Assembly: GCF_047511655.1 (NCBI RefSeq)
Contig: NC_133387.1
Coordinates: 43,504,853-43,568,852 of the forward strand
Direction of reading: 5' to 3'
From: Castor canadensis
Lineage: Eukaryota > Chordata > Mammalia > Rodentia > Castoridae
Length of the DNA: 64,000 nt
Under the pieces are notes generated by a model. That model was not told the origin of the DNA. It did no database searches and was given only the letters and a program-made list of their open reading frames with translations. Below, piece by piece: positions 49,098 to 59,549 of the stretch. A program made the position numbers and the translations under genes. Position 1 is the first letter of the stretch; each line of letters starts with the position of its first letter.

Positions 49098-49482
49098 ATG
49101 GCTTCAGTCCATTGTCAGCTGGCTTCATTGTTTTAGGTGTGTGGTGGAGCAGAATTCTCATAGTGGAAAGGCATGGCAAATCTTCTCACCTCATGGAAAT
49201 CAGGAAGCAGAGACAGAGGAAGCGGCCAGAGACAAAAGATTCCCTTCCAGGGCATGCCTCCAATGACCTATGTCTTCTAACCAGACCCACATCCTAGTTT
49301 TCACCATCTCCCAATAATGTCGTCAAATTATGAATCCTTCCGTAGATTAATCCATCAATGAAGTTGGAGAGCTAATCATTAGATCACCTCTTCATAGCCC
49401 ACCAGCTGGAGACCAAGCCTTCAATAACTGAGCCTTAGGCAGTAGGTGGTGATGAACTTCATATTCAAATCATAGCACAAAG
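49098..49482 (-). mobile_element. ERVL-MaLR-type solo LTR, antisense
   Basis: On the minus strand the left end 'tgctatgatttgaatatgaag' (from 49,482) is followed by 'aaggcttggtctccagctggtgg', 'attattgggagatggtgaaaac', 'ggtcattggaggcatgccctggaaggga' and 'gctccaccacac'. This is the arrangement of MaLR (MST/MLT-like) LTRs in mammals. The 3' end of the LTR is lost. No internal viral coding sequence is present, so it is a solo LTR relic. The precise family is uncertain. Confidence 0.6.
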
Positions 49483-49654
49483 AGAAGACCAAGGCCACAT
49501 TGTGCTAGTAGAGGTTTCAGTGCTGATGGAGAAAGCTGAGCCTGCAAAAGCAAAGCACATAGATCTTCAGTTTGCACTGTGACTGTGCATAAGAAATAGC
49601 AGTTTAATCTTAGAATGCAAGTGTAAATTAATGTAATTAGATGCAATTAAAAGT

Positions 49655-49833
49655 AAGTTGATGGCATTTGGGATGTTTTGAGATGGTCAATATCACACTT
49701 CAAACAATGTATGTACGTGTGAATAAATGAATAATAATAAAAAAAATTTTTAAACTGCTGAACAAAAAAAATTTTAAAAAAAATAAATATAAGTTAATGG
49801 CATTTGGGATGCTTTGAAATAGCCAATATCACA
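49655..49833 (+). mobile_element. Very short L1 tail flanked by 43-bp direct repeats
   Basis: The 43-bp segments 49,655-49,697 and 49,791-49,833 match at 38 of 43 positions. Between them are 93 bp that begin with the L1 3'-terminal motif ('caaacaatgtatgtacgtgtgaataaatg', 49,701-49,729) and continue in two A-rich tracts. The structure is that of a retrotransposed L1 end with an unusually long target-site duplication. Confidence 0.75.
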
Positions 49834-51659
49834 AAAATACATTTTTCAAAGACATACCTTTGAAAGCAAGGGTCACAAAAAAATCACAATAGTCAAAGCA
49901 AGAGATCATAAGATCAGACATCTGAAATAATAAAACATCTTTTGACTGATTTTAAGCAAAAAAAAAAAAAAAGTAAGGGATCCTGGATATCCCTAAATGT
50001 TTAGTCTTATGACTAGAAGTAAGAACAAGAATATTAGAGATGAGCTTAAGTCATTTTGAAGAAAAAATTGCATGATTATATCTAGCAGAATTGGGAAATA
50101 AGACAGGCTTTAAACAACAAAGTAGAATTGCATAATAACAATAGGTTGTTTGCCCTGAAAACCTGCTACTGTATTCTACATGGGTTAAGCAAGGCACTTG
50201 CCTGTTCCTGCACCAACCCTATTAGCTGGTTCTTTTGGAAGGACTTTGACATTTGCATAATTATATACCTTACTTGTGGTCACTATCAAGAAAAGCGGCT
50301 AAGTAGGATTTACTCTGATGCAAAGGTCACCCTGTTTAATGAGGGTGAAACTGATAAATATAAAATCCAAATCATCATGTTTACAAAATCTCAAGCAGAG
50401 CTGAATGTGACAAATCAGGAATTAAATGGTAAGTTTAGAAAATTAGTGGTATTAAATCAAGGAAGTGGGCCTGGTCTACAATTTAAAAGGAAAGAACACT
50501 GGGCAGCAATTAAGTGGAAGGAAGTTGTTTGGTACATTTAGGATCAGCTGGATGAAGGCTTACAGATGGTAGAGAAGAACTGATATAAGCAGACGTCAGA
50601 GCCAAGCTCTGCTAAACAGTAAAGCTGTCTGGTCAAAAGCTGCAAAGTCTTGCTCAGATCTGTATCTGTCCTAAAAGGTGATACTTCAAGATTGTGAATA
50701 ATGACCACGAGGACATGATTTTAGAGACTTGAATAACTGACTTTATATTATTTTAAGCTTTATTTTGATAAATAACCATTTAAAGAGCAATGCCTTAAAA
50801 TTAGGATATTTGTAATTAGTAATAAGTCTACTTTTGAACTCCCTGTTCTACTTTCACTTTTATCCTGTTCTTATAATGGTTTATTTTCCTAAGAGAGAAA
50901 CAGCTATTGCTCTGTCTGATTGTATGCATAAACATGTCTATTGTAGAAATGAATCATGGAGTGAAGAAAATAATTGAGAAAAAAGTAAAAATCATAGAAA
51001 ATCACATCATATTTTCAATATGTCAAAGTATAAAGCTTATCAGAATATTCCTATGAATGAATATAAACAGCTTAATTTCCAATTAATAAAAGAAATGCAA
51101 ACTCCATCAAGATGTAACCTATTTTCAAAACTATATAACTTTAATTTTTTACATATTTCAGTTAAAATCTATCTGCTACTGTTTACTACCATGATCAACT
51201 TGTTCATTTCATTAAGTGCCTCAATTCTATGCAAAGACAAATTTGTTTCTTACTTGAGAACTTGACTTAAGCTATCAAAATTAAGAAACACACACATGTA
51301 CACTTATAGTCCTAGTTTATAAGTGATTACATTGACCCATGATAATTAGAACTTCAATTTTAGGGACAATTTATCATTTAATTACAATTAGTGAATTAGT
51401 TATAGAATATGGAGACAAGTCATAACAAGTGACAATTAATTTTTAGACAAAATGCTGACTGTGCCTCTTATTCTCATGCTGTTGAAGACTTTTGGTAAGA
51501 GTCTCCACATTGTAGGCCCTTTGGTAAGTCAACTTGGAGTTGTGTATGACTTAAATCTTGATGAATATAATTTTAACGTTAATTAACATTATAAAATTGA
51601 ACTCTGGTGTATCATAGGTATGAGGTAAATTGTTATTAAATGTCGAATGAATAGATGGG
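49834..51659. other. Unassigned sequence with one 137-codon frame
   Basis: The frame at 50,128-50,541 (+) is the longest in the window not explained by a repeat. Its product has no recognised domain, no signal peptide and no family resemblance. It contains a consensus splice-donor-like GTAAGT at 50,429-50,434. In 64 kb of six-frame sequence a frame of this length can occur by chance, so I do not call it a gene. Confidence 0.4.
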
Positions 51660-51800
51660 GGATTCATTCATTCATTCATCAGTTAAATTTACTGGGCTAA
51701 CATCATTCACTGTGCTATCATTGGGATAAGGTGAGGAACAAAACAATGTATTCACCATTTATTGAGGTTGGAAAGAAGCAAATAATTATATGCCAATGGT
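51660..51800 (-). mobile_element. L2 3' end, antisense
   Basis: 'attcattcattcattcatcagttaaatttactgggctaac..tgtgctatcattgggataaggtgaggaacaaaaca' is the reverse complement of the L2 3' terminus, including the TGAATGAA tail. Confidence 0.65.
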
Positions 51801-52077
51801 TAAGTGTTATTATAAAAGCCTGTGTGGATGTTTAAGTTTCCCTTGGTGGTAGGTAAGGTGACAATAGGTTATTATGGAAAAAATAGTGATAGCTGAATTA
51901 ATATATAAATGATGAGTGAAACAATGTAATTATTATTATAATTTCTATTGTACAATTTAGAATGTAAATTTCAGAAAAGTATAGCCACAAATCTTATAAT
52001 TAACCAATACAGAGAGTGAGAACTATAAGTTAATTTTTCTAATGTTATAGGATTTAATTATTCCCTTATACCATATT

Positions 52078-52180
52078 AATAGATATAGAAGCAGAGGCCC
52101 AGAAATATGATAGAAATTATAAAGTTAATAGCTGAGTCAGAGGAACAAAGAACCCTAATTTAGATTTAAAGTTCTCTATT
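52078..52180 (+). mobile_element. MIR-like core
   Basis: 'gaagcagaggcccagaaatatgatagaaattataaagttaatagctgagtcagagg' follows the MIR 3' pattern 'gaggaaactgaggcccagagag..cacagctagtaagtggcagagc'. Confidence 0.45.
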
Positions 52181-52504
52181 TAGTATTTTAAAGTATGTAG
52201 ACACATAGAGCATAGGAAATCCTTACATATATTCATTTATACAACTGAATTCTTGACACCAACATTTTAATAATAACTGGCTAACAGCAAAAGTGAAAAA
52301 ATTGTAAGCCTTTGCTCATTTGTTTATTATTACCTCAATTGTCACCAAACCATAACTAGGTTTTGTTTTTTAGGTTACCCACCTAATATAACCAGCATAT
52401 CAGTATAGAAAACTCTAGCCTAGAAACAAGGCCTGGGATGGTGCCGAAGCATGACACTGTCATGATTTCCTGTGTGATGTAACTCACAGAAGTCACTGCT
52501 TAAA

Positions 52505-52562
52505 ATTCAGCCAACATTTATTAAGAGCCTACTATGGCAAGGACACCACACAATTAAGATAC
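52505..52562 (-). mobile_element. L2 3'-end relic, antisense
   Basis: 'attcagccaacatttattaagagcctactatggcaaggacaccac' tracks the reverse complement of the L2 terminus ('attcaacaaatatttattgagcgcctactatgtgccaggcac'). Confidence 0.55.
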
Positions 52563-53006
52563 TACAAAACACAGAGCACAGCTTTTCTTTTCCAAGGGCA
52601 TTTAATACTCTGGTGCATTGTCTAAATGGTTAGGAATTTTTGAGACAGTTTCTAGTTCCAGTATTTTAAACCTTATGTATACGAATCTGACTGTACTAAG
52701 CTTGCTGGTGATGGAATGCAATTTTGATCAGTAATAAATAAGACTGACTAAAAATAACTGAATATATTGTGATTCATACCATTATTTCATGTGTTAGTTA
52801 TTTTAATAATTTAGTGTTATCTATTTCTTTATAAACTCCAAATGTAATTACTCAAATAACTCCTTATTCCAGCACCTGAATGATATACAACCTTTCATAA
52901 CACTTGAATGTTACATTTTTCTTATAAATGAATTTCATACGGTCTATTTCTGAAACCTGTAAGCATAACATTTAAATACCAAATGGCTAAGAATATGTTT
53001 CTATGG

Positions 53007-53064
53007 ATTAGTGATATTGTACTCTCTTCGGCAGCACATATACTAATATTGAATTAGTGATATT
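53007..53064 (+). pseudogene. 3'-truncated U6 snRNA retropseudogene with target-site duplications
   Basis: Bases 53,019-53,052 match the first 34 nt of U6 snRNA: 'gtactctcttcggcagcacatatactaatattga', where U6 begins GTGCTCGCTTCGGCAGCACATATACTAA. The insert is bracketed by perfect 12-bp repeats, attagtgatatt, at 53,007-53,018 and 53,053-53,064. It starts exactly at the U6 5' end, lacks the rest of U6 and has no A-tail. U6 is the catalytic-core RNA of the spliceosome; this fragment cannot function, and as a retrocopy it would not be expected to carry the external Pol III promoter. 3'-truncated snRNA retrocopies of this kind are known in mammals. Confidence 0.9.
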
Positions 53065-53112
53065 TATGTTATGCATTTGATGGATCCTAATAAGAACATT
53101 CTTAATATGTTT

Positions 53113-53157
53113 GATATATATACATATATATATATATATATGTATATATATGTGTAT
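53113..53157. repeat. (TA)n microsatellite
   Basis: Alternating TA with two TATG interruptions. Confidence 0.95.
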
Positions 53158-53296
53158 CTTACTATCACTTGATTTATTTTAGTTAAATATCAAGGAAACA
53201 ATCCTTGGGTAAATACTCAGAAAAAAATGGTTTTAAAATCTGTAACACTTCATATAAGTAAATAGAATATTTCATAACAGAATTATATTGTGCTGA

Positions 53297-53475
53297 CGGT
53301 ATATTGTTGCATTTACAAAAGTTCTTATAATGTACCAAATGCATCATACTTGAATTCAACCCCCTACAACATTCTCTTTTATCTCCCTGTTCCCCCATTC
53401 CTGGAACAATTTCAACATGTCTCATTTTTCCATTTACATGCATGTGTACACAATATTTGCACTATATTAGTTACA
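53297..53475 (-). mobile_element. L1 3' UTR fragment, antisense
   Basis: The plus strand reads 'acaaaagttcttataatgtacc', 'tcccccattcctggaacaatttcaacatgtctcatttttccat' and 'acatgcatgtgtacaca', the reverse complement of the 3' UTR family seen at 2,300-2,512 and 20,600-20,790. The A-tail side is lost or very short. Confidence 0.75.
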
Positions 53476-55138
53476 ACATGGGGATGATATATGAAAGATA
53501 AACATTCTGTTTAATTCCAATATGTAATACTCATTAATTCGCACCAAAATGTTTGTTTTACATAGTTAGACTCCTTATTGTCTAAGTGTACTAAGTCTGA
53601 ATTGAGGAGGAAAACAAGGTATTTCATTTTAACATGAAACAAGTGTTAAATTTCCTTTAATACAAAACACTTTTCATTGCAATACGATGACACTTGGAGT
53701 TCTATCTAAAAGTAAAATATGTGACTATAATATGTATTCATCAGTCATTTTCCTTCTCTCATCATTTAATTGCCTGATTTTCCATAAATATGCTAAAAAG
53801 GAACAGAATGGATTAGTTGAGCTCAATTTACGTCTCTGGACAAGATCTGAGCAATTAAAAAGACCAATTCTATTTATACTGTTTTCTGATTCCAATGTCT
53901 CCTAGGTTAGAATCCCTTTCTCTTTCCATTCAGAGTGTAAGTCTCACATATCACATTATTAATTAGAAAAGTTATTTTTTAATTGCAGTAGCTGAGGAAT
54001 ATATCTCTCATTTCTACATCATTCAACAAAGTAGGATACTAAATTGCAGCTTCAAAGTTAAAGAAATTAGCAGTATGCCCCCATATTAACTATAATCTGC
54101 TGAAACATCTTGGTTGGTGTTGTGCTATAATAAACTAAATCAAAGCAGCTCTGTTCTGAACTATTTTCAACTCCAGCACATCAAGTAAAATGGATACTTG
54201 TTCCATATGTTGTTTATTCTGAGATGTGAAGGATCTTTTATATTAAACATCTGCCTGCATATTGTTTCCATAACCACATTCATATGAAAAAAAATCACAA
54301 GCTTCATTGATAGCATTTTATGACCTTTAAATATACAATATAATAACACTTGCTTTAGACTGACAATGAAGCAAGCATTCAGCTTTGATAAAACTTTCAG
54401 AGGGCTTATGTTGTTAGAATCTATGGTTTTGTTCATACACAGCCAAGCAGTGAGACCAATAGAAGACTTAAGTTTTGTTTTTAGTTTCCTTTTCTACATT
54501 TAAATTTTTAAAAATACTTCAAACTTCCCCTTTAACTAGAGGCAAGTTTCAGCCTCTTTGTCTGATATCCAATTGCTTTTACATTGACTTCAATATATGC
54601 TTCAAATAAATTCCAAGAAATACTTCTTTCACTTGTTGAAAATCAGTAACTTATTTACCTGAGTGCACCTGGCACTGTTTAGCTTTGCATTTGTTTTCAC
54701 ATTGCTTGTCTTTCAGCTGCTGTGTCCTGCCTGTTGCCTTCCTATATGAAAGGAGGACACTCACAGGTTATAGAGTCCTTCTAAAGAATCTTTTCCATTA
54801 AACATTCACAAACTGTGGAAGCCTGCAATGATCCTTTTATTTTGGATATTCCTAAAACATTTCTCTTCTCTACTCTTCCTTAGGAAATTAATACTATGGT
54901 CATCTTTAAACATTTTTCATTACTACTTCCTGTTATGTTACCATATCTAAACTTGACATTCTTAAGTAGACTGTCATTCATTCTATCATTAAGCCTACTT
55001 AATCTATGATTTTTTATACCTTTCTTACATGTTTTAGACTTTTCATTTATTGGTTAACTTGACATCATAATATAAGAATGCTTTTCTCACATTTGGAGAA
55101 TCAAAGTAATATTTCCTAATTGCACTTCTCTTTTGGGG
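53476..55138. other. AT-rich sequence, nothing assigned
   Basis: No gene or repeat recognised. The longest frame, 89 codons at 54,167-54,436 (-), has no known domain. Confidence 0.5.
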
Positions 55139-55222
55139 GCTGAGGCATGACTTAAGTGATAAAGCACCTGCCTAGCAAGCACAAGGTTCAGGGTTCAAAC
55201 CACAGTACCACAAAAACCAATC
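55139..55222 (+). mobile_element. ID-type SINE
   Basis: 'ggctgaggcatgacttaagtgataaagcacctgcctagcaagcacaaggttcagggttcaaaccacagtacc' is a well preserved ID unit with the A-box and B-box. Its A-rich tail runs to about 55,230 and touches the 3' end of the EEF1A1 retrocopy. Confidence 0.9.
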
Positions 55223-55236
55223 AATAAATAAATAAA

Positions 55237-56960
55237 ATTTGTTTTAGTAGGTTTTAAAATTCTTTCACAGAACTTTGGTCAAGTTGTTTACATGGAAAAT
55301 ACCTATTTCAAAAACTATTGACTCCAAATAGGCATATACACACACACCAAAAAAAAAAAAAAAACCAAGAAGAAAAAAAATGGCCCACAAAGCATTCTAA
55401 TTTCCTTCTGAAGTTTAAAATGCATTGTTATCATTAACCCATTTTTGCTATTAAACATAAATGCACAGTGCTAGACTATTCTTCCACCACTGAATACGAC
55501 TGGAGTGGCAGGCGTTAGAGATCATAGTCAGGCTTCTGGGCTTCCCAGGCAGACTATGACCTTAGAAGCTCCAGCAGCCTTCTTGTTGGCTAATTTGATG
55601 ATACTCACTGCAATTATCTGTCTCATAGCATACACAGAAAAATGATCCAAAGGAGAATAGTAAGAGAAATTTTCAACATGTATGGGCTTACCTAGAACCA
55701 TATCAATCATGACAGTATCATGAGGTTTCAAGAATTCACAGCCATCTTCCAACTTCTTACCAGAATAACAATCAATCTTTTCTTTCACTCAGCAAACTTT
55801 CAAGCAAGGTGAGCTGTATGGCAATCATATTTTGGGGCACATCCAATACTGATTGGGTCTAGATGATTGAGAATAATCACGTGAGCAGTGAAGCCAGCTA
55901 TTTCAATTGGTGCTTCATTTTTGCTGTCACGAGTAAGATTGCCATGATGAACGTCTTTGACAGACAATTTCTTGACACTGAAGAGATTCAGTCAAAGATT
56001 AATCATGCTTTTCAACATATTTTACTCCAGTTGTGACACTGATTGAAGCAAAGGTGACTGCCATACTAGGATTGAGAACAACAGTCTCCACTCAGGCCAT
56101 AGTAACTACCAATACCAGTAACTTTGTAGACATCCTGGAGAGGTGGTTGTAAAGGTTTGTCAGATGGATGTGCTAGTGGCGAAATGCAATCCAAAGTTTC
56201 AAGCAGTGCGGTTCCATTGTCACTGTCATCTTTAGGGTGACTTTCTATCCCTTAAACCAAGGTATATTAGCACTTGGCTCCAGCATGTGGTTACTATGCA
56301 AATCAAAAGTTGGCATAAATGCTAACTGTGTCAAGGTTGTAGTACATTTTATTAACTTAGGCGCTCATTTTCTCAAAAATTTCCTAGTCTATCTTCTCTT
56401 CATAGGTTAGCTCAATGAAATCCATTTTGTTAATATCAACAATTAGTTGTTTCATACCCAGTGTGTAAGCCAGAAAAGCATGCTCCTGGGTCTGCCCATT
56501 CTTGGAGAGTCAAGCTTCAAATTTTCCAACACTAGAAGCAATAATCAAGACAACACAGTCAACCTGAGAGCTGCCTCAAATCCTATTTTTGATAAAGTTT
56601 CTGTGTCCTGGGAATCAATGATAATCACATAATACTTTCTGGTCTCAAGTTTCCTCTGGAGGATGTCAAGGATAATACTATGCTCACACTTAGCTTCTAG
56701 TTTATCCAAGACCAAGACAGGCGTGAAGAAGCACTTTCCTATCCTGGCAGCCTCTTTCTCAAAATTCTCATCAGTTCTTTTGTTGATTCCACAACAAAGA
56801 TCATTTGCTTATCAGATGGCCGCTATTTGTGGATTTCTCTAAATGTATGTATGCAATGATTATGATGTTGACACGAATCTTTTCCTTTCCCATTTTAGCT
56901 TCCATTTAAGCATTTTTCAATGATATCTGTGTTCTGATGGAAAAATCCATTGCCAAAAAG
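55237..56960 (-). pseudogene. EEF1A1P: Processed pseudogene of elongation factor eEF1A1
   Basis: The minus strand carries an intronless copy of the eEF1A1 mRNA. The 5' UTR begins with the CTTTTT start at 56,960 and keeps 'catcagaacacag'. The start codon is at 56,893-56,891 ('MGKEKI'). The P-loop region is degraded ('LEKSTNSGHLISK', first glycines lost) but the G4 motif NKMD survives near 56,420. The last 86 codons are open at 55,528-55,788 ('[14 protein letters not shown]', '[11 protein letters not shown]'). The 3' UTR is recognisable to about 55,237 ('cagtggtggaagaa', 'gttaatgataacaatgca', 'caacttgaccaaa'). Frameshifts, in-frame stops and a 2-bp deletion just before the natural stop make it dead. 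The parent protein brings aminoacyl-tRNA to the ribosome in a GTP-dependent way. The pyrimidine-start 5' end shows that a full-length transcript was copied. Confidence 0.95.
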
Positions 56961-57227
56961 CCAAAGCAAATCTTGACCCTAATTGATTCTCAAACTAGAT
57001 CCCACTTATCTCTGGCAGGTTAACACAGAAAGAAAAACTTGATGTAGCAGAAAATCTGTAGTGTTCCATTAATCTATTCTAAAAAGATACTGTGTTTTCA
57101 AACATATAAATATGTACATTTGAATTAATTTATTATAATAACAGAAATAAGATGCATTCAACAATTCTCTTCTGCTCCTATCTTCCAAGGCAAAAGAATT
57201 TCCTCAATATTATAAGAATTAACTTTA

Positions 57228-57405
57228 TTCAGTGTTTTTCAATACTGGCTGAACATGAAAATCACCTGTGGGACTATTAAAAAGGCAGATGCTCAGACTA
57301 TATTGGAACAGTTAAAGCAGAAACCATAGAGATGAAGCTTGAGCATCCACACTTTCTTTCTTCATTGCCTATGTGATTTTAATATGCAACCAAGATTACA
57401 TGCCT
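57228..57405. mobile_element. MER5A-like hAT-Charlie MITE
   Basis: 'cagtgtttttcaatactggctgaacatgaaaatcacctgtggg' (57,231-57,273) matches the MER5 left end ('cagtggttctcaaactttggctgcacattagaatcacctgggg'). It is followed by 'gatgctcagactatattggaac..taaagcagaaacc..tgaagcttgagcatcc' and 'gtgattttaatatgcaaccaagatta'. Non-coding. Confidence 0.75.
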
Positions 57406-57868
57406 CTCATTTTAAGGGAATTTATGATAAAGAAAAGTGGCTGGGGGGATGGCAAGCAGTAAATGTTGCCTGTTCTAGAAACTGATTCAGAAAAGTTCAA
57501 GTGCCCTTTGCTCCCATCTTAGAAGATTCTTAAGACCATGCCTGTTTTTCATGTCTATTTACCTGCATATTGCACCAACCATGACAAATGAAAATTCTTA
57601 TAATTTTAGTTGCACCTTCATCCCAATGAAATAACTCAGACACATGAATTATTTATGCATTATGAGGTTCATAAAGGCCTGTCCAATTGAACTCAGTTCA
57701 TGATGCCAGAGTAAATGTTGCTGCCTATTGCTACCTTCTCTATACTTTTGTTACTAATTTCTTGGTTTCGCCTTTATTCTTAAACTCTTTGATTTGCTAC
57801 CAGAAAATGTCTTCCACTCCAATAAGTTCCACTGACATAGAATATAGTTGAAAGAAGTAGATGTTGTA
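57406..57868. other. Unassigned sequence
   Basis: No gene or repeat recognised. Confidence 0.5.
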
Positions 57869-57960
57869 AGACCAGGCACAATGGCTCACACCTGTAATAC
57901 CAGCTACTTGGAAGGGAGAGATCAGCAGGACTGTTGTTCAAGGCCAGCCTGTGCAAAAAG
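57869..57960 (+). mobile_element. B1-type SINE, truncated by an L1 insertion
   Basis: 'gaccaggcacaatggctcacacctgtaataccagctacttgg..gagatcagcaggactgttgttcaaggccagcc' is a well preserved B1 head. It stops at the T-run where the L1 at 57,962 begins. The missing right part was not found beyond the L1. Confidence 0.85.
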
Positions 57961-57961
57961 T

Positions 57962-59385
57962 TAGTTTTTTTTTTTAAGTTTTTTTTCTTTTATTATTCAT
58001 ATGTGCATACAAGGCTTGGGTCATTTCTCCCCCCTGCCCCTACCCCCTCCCTTACCACCCACTCCGACCCCTCCCTCTCCCCCCCACCCCCTCAATACCC
58101 AGCAGAAACTATTTTGCCCTTATTTCTAATTTTGTTGTAGAGAGAGTATAAGCAATAATAGGAAGAAACAAGGGTTATTGCTGGTTGAGATAAGGATAGC
58201 TATACAGGGCATTGACTCACATTGATTTCCTGTGCCTGGGTGTTACCTTCTAGGTTAATACTTTTTGATCTAACCTTTTCTCTAGTTCCTGGTTCCCTTT
58301 ACCTATTGGCCTCAGTTGCTTTTTAGGTATCTGCTTTAGTTTCTCTGTGTTAAGGGCAACAAATGCTAGCTAATTTTTTAGGTGTCTTACCTATCCTCAC
58401 CCCTCCCTTGTGTGCTCTCGCTTCTATCATGTGCTCATAGTCCAATCCCATTGTTGTGTTTGTCCTTGATCTAATGTCCACCTATGAGGGAGAACATACA
58501 ATTTTTGGTCTTTGGGGCCAGGCTAACCTCACTCAGAATGATGTTCTCCAATTCCATCCATTTACCAGTGAATGATAACATTTCGTTCTTCTTCATGGCT
58601 GCATAAAATTCCATTGTGTATAGATACCACATTTTCTTAATCCATTCTTCAGTAGTGGGGCATCTTGGCTGTTTCCATAACTTGGCTATTGTGAATAGTG
58701 CCGCAATAAACATGGGTGTGCACGTGCCTCTGGAGTAACCTGTGTCACAGTCTTTTGGGTATATCCCCAAGAGTGGTATTGCTGGATCAAATGGTAGATA
58801 GATGTCTAGCTTTTTAAGTAGCCTCCAAATGTTTTTCCAGAGTGGTTGTACTAGTTTACATTCCCACCAACAGTGTAAGAGGGTTCCTTTTTCCCCACAT
58901 CCTCGCCAACACCTGTTCTTGGTGGTGTTGCTGATGATGGCTATTTTAACAGGGGTGAGGTGGAATCTTAGCGTGGTTTTAATTTGCATTTCCTTTATTG
59001 CTAGAGATGGTGAGCATTTTTTCATGTGCTTTTTGGCCATTTGAATTTCTTCTTTTGAGAAAGTTCTGTTTAGTTCACTTGCCCATTTCTTTATTGGTTC
59101 ATTAGTTTTGGGAGAATTTAGTTTTTTAAGTTCCCTATATATTCTGGTTATCAGTCCTTTGTCTGATGTGTAGCTGGCAAATATTTTCTCCCACTCTGTG
59201 GGTGTTCTCTTCAGTTTAGAGACTATTTCTTTTGATGAACAGAAGTTTTTAGTTTTATGAGGTCCTATTTATCTATGCTATCTCTTAGTTGCTGTGCTGC
59301 TGGGGTTTCGTTGAGAAAGTTCTTACCTATACCTACTAATTCCAGAGTATTTCCTACTCTTTCCTGTATCAACTTAAGAGTTTCC
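57962..59385 (-). mobile_element. 5'-truncated L1: ORF2 C-terminal third and 3' UTR
   Basis: The minus strand runs from a 5' truncation at about 59,385 through ORF2 to its natural stop at 58,471. It then continues through a 3' UTR with a strong G-rich tract (C-rich at 58,029-58,095 on the plus strand), the terminal motif 'gtatgcacatatgaataata' and a long A-tail (T-run 57,964-57,990). The long open frame, long tail and similarity to the copy at 1-681 mark it as one of the youngest L1s here. Confidence 0.95.
58471..59268 (-). pseudogene. L1 ORF2p C-terminal remnant, 265 codons open
   Basis: The frame is open from just after a TAA at 59,271-59,269 to the natural stop at 58,471-58,473. Segments include '[12 protein letters not shown]', '[20 protein letters not shown]' (around 59,030-59,090), an intact CX3CX7HX4C motif ('[18 protein letters not shown]'), '[13 protein letters not shown]', '[18 protein letters not shown]' and the C-terminus 'FSLIGGH'. 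The cysteine motif of ORF2p contributes to RNA binding and retrotransposition. Endonuclease and RT domains are absent through 5' truncation, so no activity is possible. Confidence 0.9.
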
Positions 59386-59424
59386 ACAAACATTTTTTTA
59401 TTTCTTCCTAGTAAAATCATTCAA

Positions 59425-59530
59425 ATTCCTTTCATTTAGCTTTTTGTGATATACAGCATAACTTATTATCCATAGTCACCCTACTGTGCAATAGCACACA
59501 AAATTTCTTGCTCTTACCTTGAATACAATG
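59425..59530 (-). mobile_element. Old L1M 3' UTR fragment, antisense
   Basis: 'cttattatccatagtcaccctactgtgcaatagcacacaaaatttcttgctctt' matches the reverse complement of a conserved L1M 3' UTR block ('..tctattgcacaacatggtgactatagttaataa'). Confidence 0.6.
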
Positions 59531-59549
59531 AATTATTATTTTATCTTTC

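Noticed and set aside
55237..56960. A functional eEF1A gene
   Set aside because: It is intronless, has multiple frameshifts and stops, and the P-loop is damaged, so it is a processed pseudogene.
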